This document shows, piece after piece, positions 7,729 to 14,735 of a DNA stretch of 64,000 nucleotides; the stretch's first letter is position 1, and the number at the start of each line of letters is the position of its first letter. Both the position numbers and the translations under genes were made by a program. Source of the stretch: Thermobacillus sp. ZCTH02-B1 (GTDB taxonomy: Bacteria > Bacillota > Bacilli > Paenibacillales > Paenibacillaceae); NCBI RefSeq assembly GCF_002159085.1, contig NZ_LZRU01000015.1, positions 1 through 64,000 of the forward strand, read 5' to 3'. The notes under the pieces were generated by a model, which searched no databases, was not told the DNA's origin, and saw only the letters and a list, made by a program, of their open reading frames with translations.

Positions 7729-9348
7729 ATGATCAGCGTCAGCGGCGTGTCGCTCCGGTTCGGGAAGCGCGCGCTTTTCGAGGACGTCAACATCAAGTTC
7801 ACGCCGGGCAATTGCTACGGCCTCATCGGGGCGAACGGCGCGGGCAAGTCGACGTTCCTGAAGATTCTGTCCGGCGAGATCGAGCCGACGACCGGCGAGG
7901 TGCACGTGACGCCGGGCGAGCGGATCGCCGTGCTGAAGCAGGACCATTTCGCATATGACGAGTACAAGGTGCTCGATACGGTCATCATGGGGCACAAGCG
8001 TCTGTACGACGTGATGAAGGAGCGGGAGGCGATCTACGCGAAGCCGGACTTCACCGATGAGGACGGCATGCGGGCGGGCGAGCTCGAGGCGGAGTTCGCC
8101 GAGCTGAACGGCTGGGAGGCGGAATCGGAAGCCGCCAGCCTGCTGAACGGGCTCGGCATTCCGAACGAGCTGCACGACCGGTACATGAAGGAGCTGGACG
8201 GCAACCAGAAGGTGCGCGTCCTGCTGGCGCAGGCGCTGTTCGGCAACCCGCAGATTCTGCTGCTCGACGAGCCGACGAACCATCTGGACGAGAAGTCGAT
8301 CGAGTGGCTGGAGGATTTTCTGCTGCATTATGAGGGGACGGTCATCGTCGTCTCCCACGACCGGCACTTCCTGAACACGGTCTGCACGCACATCGCGGAC
8401 ATCGATTACGGCAAGATCCAGCTCTACGTCGGCAACTACGATTTCTGGTACGAGTCGAGCCAGCTGGCGCAGAAGCTCATGCGCGAGCAGAACAAGAAGA
8501 AGGAAGAGAAGATCAGGGAATTGCAGGCGTTCATCCAGCGGTTCAGCGCGAACAAGTCGAAGGCGAGGCAGGCGACCGCCCGGAAGAAGCTGCTCGAGAA
8601 GATCACGCTCGACGACATCAAGCCGTCGAACCGGAAGTATCCGTTCATCCAGTTCAAGCCGGAGCGCGAGGCGGGCAAGCAGCTCCTGCACATCGAAGGC
8701 CTGACGAAAACGATCGACGGCGTCAAGGTGATCGACAACCTGACGCTGACCGTGAACAAGGGAGACAAGATCGCGCTGGTCGGCCCGGAGTCGCTCTGGA
8801 AGACGACGCTCCTGCAGATTCTGGCGGGCGAGCTCGAGCCGGACGCGGGCACGTGCCAGTGGGGCGTGACGACGACGCGGGCGTATTTCCCGAAGGACAA
8901 CTCGCAGTATTTTGACGGCGTGGAGTTGAATCTGGTCGATTGGCTGCGGCAGTTCTCGAAGGAGCAGGACGAGACGTTCATCCGCGGCTTTCTCGGGCGG
9001 ATGCTGTTCTCCGGCGACGAGGCGCTGAAGAAGGCGAGCGTCCTGTCCGGCGGCGAACGCGTGCGCTGCATGCTGGCCCGGATGATGCTGTCCGGGGCGA
9101 ACGTGCTGCTGATGGACGAGCCGACGAACCATCTGGATCTCGAGTCGATCACGGCGCTCAACAACGCGTTGATCGAGTTCGACGGAACGATGATCTTCAC
9201 TTCGCAGGACCGCCAGTTCGTCTCGACGATCGCGAACCGGATCCTCGAGATCACGCCGCACGGCGTCATCGACCGGCTGATGACGTACGACGAATATCTC
9301 GGGAGCGACGAGGTCAAGGCGTTGAGGGAGCAGGCCGATTCCGCTTGA
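7729..9348 (+). CDS. ABC-F family ATPase, YkpA/YbiT-like subgroup
   Basis: A 539-residue soluble protein with two ABC ATPase domains and no membrane segments, the layout of ribosome-associated ABC-F translation factors. Domain 1 has Walker A GANGAGKST (34-42), the degenerate signature LDGNQKV (about 154) and LLLLDEPTNHLD. A charged linker (about 235-310, NKKKEEKIRELQ) follows. Domain 2 has an altered P-loop GPESLWKTT (352-360), signature LSGGERV (about 441) and VLLMDEPTNHLD. Lysine and threonines of the second P-loop remain but three glycine or small positions are replaced. Similar relaxed second P-loops and signatures are, as far as I recall, typical of YkpA-type members. ATG 7729 follows GCGGGGA; the 26 in-frame residues before it are not family-like. 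Confidence 0.88.
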   Translation: MISVSGVSLRFGKRALFEDVNIKFTPGNCYGLIGANGAGKSTFLKILSGEIEPTTGEVHVTPGERIAVLKQDHFAYDEYKVLDTVIMGHKRLYDVMKEREAIYAKPDFTDEDGMRAGELEAEFAELNGWEAESEAASLLNGLGIPNELHDRYMKELDGNQKVRVLLAQALFGNPQILLLDEPTNHLDEKSIEWLEDFLLHYEGTVIVVSHDRHFLNTVCTHIADIDYGKIQLYVGNYDFWYESSQLAQKLMREQNKKKEEKIRELQAFIQRFSANKSKARQATARKKLLEKITLDDIKPSNRKYPFIQFKPEREAGKQLLHIEGLTKTIDGVKVIDNLTLTVNKGDKIALVGPESLWKTTLLQILAGELEPDAGTCQWGVTTTRAYFPKDNSQYFDGVELNLVDWLRQFSKEQDETFIRGFLGRMLFSGDEALKKASVLSGGERVRCMLARMMLSGANVLLMDEPTNHLDLESITALNNALIEFDGTMIFTSQDRQFVSTIANRILEITPHGVIDRLMTYDEYLGSDEVKALREQADSA

Positions 9349-9355
9349 TGGCACG

Positions 9356-9391
9356 GCGAAGCCGCCGGGCGCTGAAGCCCGGCGGCTTCGC
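9356..9391 (+). terminator. Terminator after the ABC-F gene
   Basis: GCGAAGCCGCCGGGC and GCCCGGCGGCTTCGC pair perfectly across a 6-base loop, 8 bases after the stop codon. Confidence 0.65.
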
Positions 9392-9564
9392 GCTTGGGAT
9401 CCCGGGCGCGGAAGGGCCGGCCTGCCGGCGGGTCGGGGTTGGCATGCGGACAGACTGTTGCATGGATGCATAAAATGCGCATCGCATCAAAACTGTTTCA
9501 CTGGACCCACACGGACGCCGTCGGGTATGATACTGCTGTTGTGAAAGATTCGTCAGGAACGGGG

Positions 9565-10470
9565 GTGCCCGGGCTGGATCCGTATCAAAACATTCGCGCC
9601 GGCGAACGGGGCGCCTGGGCGAGCATTGCCGCGTATCTCCTGCTCTCGGGTGTCAAGCTGGCCGCCGGGTACTGGTTTTCCTCCAGCGCGCTGACCGCGG
9701 ACGGGTACAACAATCTGTCCGATATCGCCGCTTCGGTGGCGGTGCTCATCGGCCTGCGCATCTCGCGCAAGCCGCCCGACCGGGATCATCCCTACGGCCA
9801 TTTCCGTGCCGAGACGATTGCCGCGCTGATCGCTTCCTTCATGATGTCGATGGTCGGTCTGCAGGTGCTGTTCGATGCCGGACGATCGATCTTCACGGGG
9901 GACCGGGCCGCACCGGATCCGCTGTCCGCGTGGGTCGCATTGGGCGCCGCGCTCGTCATGCTGGGCGTCCACTTCTACAACCGGCGGCTGGCGGCGCGCA
10001 TTCGCAGCCACGCGCTGATGGCCGCGGCCAAGGACAATCTGTCCGACGCGCTGGTCAGCCTCGGCGCGGCGGCGGGCATCTTCGGCTCCCAGTTCGGCAT
10101 GCCCTGGCTCGATCCGGCTGCCGCCGTCGTCGTCGGTTTGCTCATTCTCCGGACGGCCTGGGGCATCTTCTACCGTTCATCCCATGCGCTGACCGACGGA
10201 TTTGACGCGAAGGAACTCGAGACGCTGCGCAACACGATCGAGCGGACGAAGGGCGTCCGCCGCATCAAGGACATCAAGGCGCGCGTTCACGGCAGCAACG
10301 TCCTGATCGATGTCATCATTCAGGTTGACCCCGAATTGTCGCTGATCGAAAGCCACCGGATCAGCGACGAGATCGAGCGCCGGATGGAGCGCCGGCACAA
10401 TATCGCGAACGTGCATGTCCACGTCGAGCCGGATGAGGATGCGCGTTCGCCGCAGACGAACGGGTCGTGA
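9565..10470 (+). CDS. Cation diffusion facilitator (CDF) metal exporter
   Basis: This 301-residue inner-membrane antiporter exports divalent metals (Zn, Mn, Fe or Cd in characterised relatives). After a short head (DPYQNIRAGERGAW) about six helices run from residue 17 to about 205. The metal-site signature TADGYNNLSDI (residues 44-54) carries the Asp/Asn/Asp ligands, the second half-site lies in MAAAKDNLSDALVS (about 152-165), and HPYGHFRAE is the conserved loop. The C-terminal cytoplasmic dimerisation domain (about 215-295) includes the HVHVEPDED tail. GTG 9565 sits 6 bases after AGGA and matches the family's N-terminus; the frame extends further upstream without support. Confidence 0.88.
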   Translation: MPGLDPYQNIRAGERGAWASIAAYLLLSGVKLAAGYWFSSSALTADGYNNLSDIAASVAVLIGLRISRKPPDRDHPYGHFRAETIAALIASFMMSMVGLQVLFDAGRSIFTGDRAAPDPLSAWVALGAALVMLGVHFYNRRLAARIRSHALMAAAKDNLSDALVSLGAAAGIFGSQFGMPWLDPAAAVVVGLLILRTAWGIFYRSSHALTDGFDAKELETLRNTIERTKGVRRIKDIKARVHGSNVLIDVIIQVDPELSLIESHRISDEIERRMERRHNIANVHVHVEPDEDARSPQTNGS

Positions 10471-11041
10471 GCGCGGGGCCGCCCCGGAATGGGTGGTCTC
10501 GCGCTTTCAGTTTCGGCGGAGGCGATGCCGGGAATGGGGGCAGGGGCGCGCGGCGGCGGCAAGAACGCGGGGATCGGCGCATGAACAGGAATAACGGTAT
10601 GGCGTACCGTTGGCCGGCGGATGCGCGCGTACCGCGAGGGTTTTCGGGCCGTGTAACGGTACGGTGTACCGTTGGCGGGCCGGAAGCGGCTGATGAACGG
10701 GAATTAACGGTACGGTGTACCGTTAGCCGGCGGATGTGCGCGTGCCGCGAGGGTTTTCGGGCCGTGTAACGGTACGGTGTACCGTTGGCGGGCCGGAAGC
10801 GGCGCCTGAACGGGATTTAAAGGTACGATGTACCGTTAGCCGGCGGATGCGCGCGAGTCGCGAGGGTTTTCGGGCCGTGCAGCGGTATGGTGTATCGTCG
10901 GCACCCGGCTCTGAGCACACCTCGCGGCAGCAAATCGGCGCACGCGAATGCGCCGGTCAGTTCCAACGGGCGCACAGCCGTGACGGTCCCGGAGAATCGA
11001 CGCCGATTCCCCGTGGACACGCCGACCTGATTCGCGTGAAG
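10471..11041. other. Intergenic region holding palindrome array A
   Basis: No gene is credible in these 570 bases. The frames that run through it are side effects of the repeats. It contains the repeat array at 10593-10899, then plain sequence up to a terminator. Confidence 0.5.
10593..10899. repeat. Palindrome array A: six 19-bp palindromes in a 113-bp alternating repeat
   Basis: Copies begin at 10593, 10655, 10706, 10768, 10819 and 10881. The best copies read AACGGTACGGTGTACCGTT, an 8-bp inverted repeat around 3 bases; the last is degenerate. Start-to-start distances are 62, 51, 62, 51 and 62. Sequence between copies is also repeated (for example GAGGGTTTTCGGGCCGTG before copies 2, 4 and 6), so the true unit is about 113 bp present 2.5 times. 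Arrays B and C share the palindrome and spacing but not the intervening DNA. Confidence 0.85.
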
Positions 11042-11081
11042 AAAGCCTCCGGCCCGCCGTTCGCGGCGGATCGGAGGCTTT
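11042..11081. terminator. Bidirectional terminator between array A and sinR
   Basis: AAAGCCTCCG and CGGAGGCTTT form a stem over a loop that can itself pair (CCGCCG/CGGCGG). It could end transcripts leaving array A on the plus strand or sinR transcripts on the minus strand. Confidence 0.6.
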
Positions 11082-11138
11082 CGCGTTGATGCGCCAAATT
11101 CCGTACACCCGGAGAATACATTTTGGAACAATATAGGG

Positions 11139-11194
11139 TTGACACGATACGAATTGTATCATATGATAGGGACAAGTTGTTCGATATCGTGAAC
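11139..11194 (+). promoter_or_regulatory. Promoter pointing into the 3' end of sinR, with two palindromes
   Basis: TTGACA (11139-11144) and TATGAT (11162-11167) are 17 bases apart on the plus strand, yet the only gene ahead (sinR) is on the minus strand. Its spacer holds GATACGAATTGTATC (11146-11160). Twelve bases after the -10 comes GTTCGATATCGTGAAC (11179-11194), a degenerate SinR-box-like palindrome lying inside a larger GGGACA/TGTCCC hairpin. An antisense transcript to sinR is the simplest reading. Alternatively, the hairpin may help terminate sinR. Confidence 0.5.
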
Positions 11195-11216
11195 TGTCCC
11201 GGCGAACCAGAGACCG

Positions 11217-11546
11217 TCACCCTTGTGACTTGCGCCACTTCTGGTACTCGAGAAATTCCCGGAACTGCTCCTTGTCGACGCCGGATGCCATCGCTTCCCG
11301 AACCAGTTCCGTCCATTCGGGGTCCAGCGCGCCTTCCGGATCATCCTCGCCGAACAGCAGGACGTGCATCGGCACGCGGAGGGTGGCGGCCATCTTCTCG
11401 ATGAACTGGATGGACGGATTGTTCTGGATTCCCCGCTCGACATTGCTGAGATAGGACTTGGCCACGCCTGCGGCTTCGGCCAGTTCCGTAAGCGACATCC
11501 GGCGCTGCATCCGGATGGCCTTGATCCTTGCACCTATGCTTTCCAT
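11217..11546 (-). CDS. sinR: SinR master regulator of biofilm matrix genes
   Basis: A 109-residue XRE-type DNA-binding protein. The helix-turn-helix spans about residues 5-60 (LTELAEAAGVAKSYLSNVERG, then NNPSIQFIEKMAATL). The C-terminal segment WTELVREAMASGVDKEQ/FREFLEYQKWRKSQ closely follows the SinI-binding and multimerisation helices of Bacillus subtilis SinR. It should repress matrix operons by binding GTTCTYT sites and be released by SinI. Such sites occur throughout this window, including in its own promoter. The ATG at 11546 gives the family N-terminus (MESIGARIK); an ATG at 11567, with AGGAA six bases upstream, would add seven residues. It diverges from sinI. Confidence 0.92.
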   Translation of the reverse strand: MESIGARIKAIRMQRRMSLTELAEAAGVAKSYLSNVERGIQNNPSIQFIEKMAATLRVPMHVLLFGEDDPEGALDPEWTELVREAMASGVDKEQFREFLEYQKWRKSQG

Positions 11547-11595
11547 TGTCCGTCTCGTCCTTTGCATGAAAGTTCCTGACATCCTGGTCATAGGA

Positions 11596-11624
11596 ATTAT
11601 ACCATAGTTCCTTAAAGCGAACAA
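11596..11624 (-). promoter_or_regulatory. sinR promoter overlapped by a SinR box
   Basis: On the minus strand TTGTTC (11624-11619) and TATAAT (11601-11596) are 17 bases apart. The palindrome GTTCCTTAAAGCGAAC (11607-11622) covers the -35 element and most of the spacer, which predicts autoregulation. The same box lies about 30 bases before the sinI start. Confidence 0.65.
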
Positions 11625-11651
11625 ATCGCCGCGTGCGGAGGAGAAACCGTC

Positions 11652-11822
11652 ATGCATGAGTCTGGGGAGGCTGGTCAAAACATGAACGCCGGAGTGCGGA
11701 CCTTCGATCCGGAATGGGCGGCGCTGATCGAGCTGGCGAGAAGAATCGGCCTGACGATCGAGGAGATCCGGGATTTTCTGCGCGACCCGGAACGTCTGCG
11801 GCGCACGAAATGCACGGAATGA
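11652..11822 (+). CDS. sinI: SinI-type antirepressor of SinR
   Basis: A 56-residue protein with a strong GGAGGAG ribosome binding site 8 bases before ATG 11652. Residues 19-43 contain DPEWAALIELA and the motif LTIEEIRDFL, matching the SinI dimerisation helices (DQEWVELM..EEIRKYL in Bacillus subtilis). These helices mimic the SinR C-terminus and form a SinI-SinR heterodimer that cannot bind DNA. A second ATG at 11682, also with GGGGAGG before it, would give a 46-residue form with the whole SinI helix pair. In Bacillus subtilis sinI and sinR are co-directional; here they are divergent around one shared SinR box. The basic tail (ERLRRTK) is unlike Bacillus SinI. Confidence 0.85.
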   Translation: MHESGEAGQNMNAGVRTFDPEWAALIELARRIGLTIEEIRDFLRDPERLRRTKCTE

Positions 11823-11876
11823 AAGGTCGGAGCGGCGGCGCAGCCGGCGGCTTAACCGGCCGGCGTATGCCGGAAT

Positions 11877-11892
11877 GTTCACTATATAGAAC
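11877..11892. promoter_or_regulatory. SinR box upstream of the wzz-kinase operon
   Basis: GTTCACTATATAGAAC is a 16-bp palindrome 105 bases before the wzz start codon. Half-sites GTTCACT and GTTCTAT each differ from GTTCTYT by one base. I cannot place -35/-10 elements confidently here. Confidence 0.65.
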
Positions 11893-11997
11893 AATCCTTA
11901 CCTTGACGGCGAACAAACCGTACAAACCGCCGATCCGCCCGTCCGCCGCGCCCGGAGCGGGCCGCGCCGCGGGCGGATCTTCCGGAGGCGACGATGC

Positions 11998-12765
11998 TTG
12001 AGATCCGAAGAGATTGATTTGCGGGAATATGTGCGGATCGTACGCCGCAGGCTTTGGCTTATCCTGTTGATGGTGCTGGGCTGCACGACGGGCGCCGCGT
12101 ATATCAGCTATGCCACCTACGTCCCGCTCTATTCGGCGCAGACGAAGGTCTATGTGAACAACGCGGACGCCCTGGATCCGTTCAGCCGGGGGGCCATGAC
12201 GATCGGGCAGATGTCCGCGAATAACAGCGTCATCGAGACGTACAAGGAGATCATCCGAACCCCGATCATCATGGACAAAGTGGTCGAACGTTACCCGCAG
12301 CTCGACGTGTCGACCGAAGAGCTCATCCGCAGCGTGTCCGTACACGCGCTGAACAACACCTCCGTCATGATCATTTCCGTCACCAGCCTGTCCCACGAAC
12401 GGGCGGTGATGATGGTCAACGCGATCACGGACGTGTTCGTGACGGAGCTGCCGAAAATCTCTCCGGGCCATTCCGCCGTGCTGCTGACCGAAGCGAAGTT
12501 CGCGGCGAACCCCTCCCCGGTGAACGAGAAGCGCAACACCTACATCGTCCTCGCTTTTCTCGGATCGCTGATCCTGGCCGTCGGCATCGCGATTCTGCTC
12601 GACGTGCTCGACGACCGGATCAAGGACGAGGCGGATGTCGTGCGGGTGCTCGGCATTTCGACGCTCGCTTCGGTGCCGAAGACGCGGCTCCGGTCGGGCC
12701 GGCCCCGCAGCCGCAAGGGAGCCAAGGGAAGGATCGGTGAGGAAGCCTATGCCACGGTCAAATAA
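11998..12765 (+). CDS. Wzz/EpsA-type polysaccharide co-polymerase, kinase modulator
   Basis: This 255-residue membrane protein has two transmembrane helices, at about residues 19-40 (LWLILLMVLGCTTGAAYIS) and 183-203 (YIVLAFLGSLILAVGIAILL), flanking an extracellular domain of about 140 residues. That is the Wzz/CapA fold of EpsA and YwqC. The short cytoplasmic tail after the second helix normally activates the partner tyrosine kinase, which is the next gene and overlaps this one by 17 bases. It should control polymer chain length. The start is a TTG with GGAGG 9 bases upstream; no other start fits. It is the first gene after the SinR box at 11877. Confidence 0.88.
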   Translation: MRSEEIDLREYVRIVRRRLWLILLMVLGCTTGAAYISYATYVPLYSAQTKVYVNNADALDPFSRGAMTIGQMSANNSVIETYKEIIRTPIIMDKVVERYPQLDVSTEELIRSVSVHALNNTSVMIISVTSLSHERAVMMVNAITDVFVTELPKISPGHSAVLLTEAKFAANPSPVNEKRNTYIVLAFLGSLILAVGIAILLDVLDDRIKDEADVVRVLGISTLASVPKTRLRSGRPRSRKGAKGRIGEEAYATVK

Positions 12766-13426
12766 AGAAGCGCCGACGTTGCCGATTGACGACGTTTCGC
12801 CGTTCATGGAAGCCTACCGGACGCTGAAGGCGAACATCGAGTTCGCTTCCCGCCGCAAGCCGATCCGCTCCGTTGCGATCGCCTCGGCCACACCCGGCGA
12901 AGGAAAATCGACCACGGCGCTCTACCTTGCGTCCGCCTACGCGCGGGCGGGGCAGACGGTCGTCCTCATCGACGGCGACATCCGCAAACCGACGCTCCAC
13001 CAGGTGATCGACCGGCGCCGCAGCCCGGGGCTCTCGGATTATCTGCTGGATCCCGGCATGATGCCGTCCTACGTGCTGAAGGACACGTTCATCGGCGCCG
13101 CGTTCATCAGCGCGGGGCGCAGCGTGCCGAATCCGTCGGATCTGCTCGCCTCCGAGCGGATGACGGAGCTGATCGCGCTGCTGAAGCAGGCGTACGACAT
13201 GGTCATTGTGGACACGCCGCCGATTCTGGCGGCCATCGACGCGAAAATTCTCGCCGCCAAATGCGACGGCGTCTTGCTCGTGCTCGAGAGCGGCAAGGCG
13301 CGCGAGAAGGCGGTGCTGAAGGCAAAGGAAGAGCTGCTGCTGGCGAACGCGAACCTGCTGGGCGCGGTGCTGAACAAAACGAGCCGGAAATCGAACCCTT
13401 ATTATTATGAAGGTTACGGCAAATGA
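12749..13426 (+). CDS. EpsB/CapB-type bacterial tyrosine (BY) kinase
   Basis: A 225-residue cytoplasmic P-loop kinase with Walker A (ATPGEGKST, about 48-56), Walker A' (VVLIDGDIRKPTLH, about 71-84) and Walker B (MVIVDTPPI, about 150-158). Its tail carries a tyrosine cluster, NPYYYEGYGK, the usual autophosphorylation site of Firmicute BY-kinases. With the Wzz partner encoded just upstream it would form the phosphorylation switch that governs EPS assembly. ATG 12749 follows TGAGGA and lies inside the wzz end, indicating translational coupling. The 225-residue length is normal for the stand-alone Gram-positive form. Confidence 0.9.
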   Translation: MPRSNKEAPTLPIDDVSPFMEAYRTLKANIEFASRRKPIRSVAIASATPGEGKSTTALYLASAYARAGQTVVLIDGDIRKPTLHQVIDRRRSPGLSDYLLDPGMMPSYVLKDTFIGAAFISAGRSVPNPSDLLASERMTELIALLKQAYDMVIVDTPPILAAIDAKILAAKCDGVLLVLESGKAREKAVLKAKEELLLANANLLGAVLNKTSRKSNPYYYEGYGK

Positions 13427-13448
13427 GGCGAACGAGGGGGTACCACCG

Positions 13449-14735
13449 GTGCGAAGAGCGCGAAGGATGCGGCATACGGCGCGCGCGGCGCGGCATGCCG
13501 TCGTCATCGCGATCTGCTTGGCGATAACGCCGGGCTGTTCGCTTCTCGGCGCATTCTCCGCGTCGCCGAAGGAGGCGGTCCAGGAGCCGCAGCTCCGCAC
13601 GGTCCGGACCGAGACGGCGGTCGTGCGGCAGATCGAGGAACCGATCCAAGTGACGGCGGATGTCCTGTCATCGGTCCAGTTTGACATCGAGCCGGCCGTT
13701 TCCGGAACGGTCGAGACGCTGTACCGGAAACTCGGCGACGAGGTGAAGGCGGGCGATCCGATCGCGCGGCTCGTCTCGGAAGAACTGGAGATGGCGCTGG
13801 ATCAGGCGCAGGCCGCCGTCGCCCAGGCGAGGGACGCGCTCCAGTCGGCGCGCCAGGAGCTGTCGGTCAGACGCCAGGAGCTCGCGGCGGATCTCCGCAG
13901 GATGGAGCGCGAGCTGGACGAGAGGCAGCGTCGGCACAACAAGCTGCTCAATGATTACGACAGCGGCCTGGCGACGAAGGCCGATGTCGAACGGTCCGCT
14001 GCCGAACTCGACGCGTTCCGGCAGGACCTGGAACTGGCGCGCAAGCGGATGCAATCCTTGAACGATTCCGACAGGATCCGGGACCTGGAGAGCCGGCTGT
14101 CCGACGCCACGCGGACGCTGCAACACCGCAACGAGGAGATGGAGAAGCTGACGATCCGGGCGAAGGTCGGCGGCATCATCACGCAGCTTTCGTTGATTGA
14201 AGGCATGATGGTCCGCGCGGACGTGCCGGTCGGCCGGATCGAGCAGGTGAACCCGGTGCGGATCGTCGCGCTGCTGAACGAAGAGGGCGCGAACTACGCA
14301 AAGGGCAAGACCGAACTGAACTATGTGCTTCCCGGCGGCGAAGAGCGTGGACAAGCCCCCGTGAGCTTCCTGTCCACGATTCCCGATCCGGAGAAAAACG
14401 CCTATGTGCTGGAGCTGACGGTGCCGAACGACGACGGGCGGCTCAAGCCGGGCATGAAGGTGGCCGTCGAACTGTCGGAGGCCGCCGAACTGACCGCGCT
14501 TGCGGTACCGCAGTACGCCGTGCTCGAGGAAGGAAGCCGGCGGTTCGTGTATGTCATCGAGGACGGCGTTGCAAGGAAGCGCGAGGTGATGACCGGCCGG
14601 TCGACGCCGTCCTATTACGAAGTGCTGTCCGGCCTGAGCGAGGGAGAGCAAGTCGCGATTACCGGCATCAGCGCGCTCAAGGACGGAGAAAGGGTCGTCG
14701 TCGAGGGAAGCGGCAAGGAGGAGAGGACGAATTGA
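13449..14735 (+). CDS. HlyD/RND-type efflux adaptor, probable lipoprotein
   Basis: A 428-residue exported protein with a basic, hydrophobic leader ending in a lipobox-like TPGC (Cys30), so it may be membrane-anchored by lipid. A barrel/lipoyl half (about 55-110, VSGTVETLYRKLGDEVKAGDPIARL) is followed by a long alpha-hairpin coiled coil (about 110-235) and the second lipoyl and beta-barrel parts (about 240-420). This is a periplasmic-adaptor architecture. In Gram-positives such adaptors normally serve an MacB-type ABC exporter, but no ABC gene adjoins; its neighbours are the BY-kinase and a secreted protein. GTG 13449 follows GAGGGGG by 8 bases. An ATG at 13407 overlapping the kinase is possible but less well placed. 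Confidence 0.78.
   Translation: MRRARRMRHTARAARHAVVIAICLAITPGCSLLGAFSASPKEAVQEPQLRTVRTETAVVRQIEEPIQVTADVLSSVQFDIEPAVSGTVETLYRKLGDEVKAGDPIARLVSEELEMALDQAQAAVAQARDALQSARQELSVRRQELAADLRRMERELDERQRRHNKLLNDYDSGLATKADVERSAAELDAFRQDLELARKRMQSLNDSDRIRDLESRLSDATRTLQHRNEEMEKLTIRAKVGGIITQLSLIEGMMVRADVPVGRIEQVNPVRIVALLNEEGANYAKGKTELNYVLPGGEERGQAPVSFLSTIPDPEKNAYVLELTVPNDDGRLKPGMKVAVELSEAAELTALAVPQYAVLEEGSRRFVYVIEDGVARKREVMTGRSTPSYYEVLSGLSEGEQVAITGISALKDGERVVVEGSGKEERTN

Noticed and set aside
10467..11162. Open frames on both strands through palindrome array A
   Set aside because: They translate the repeat itself, with no ribosome binding sites and changing frames between units.
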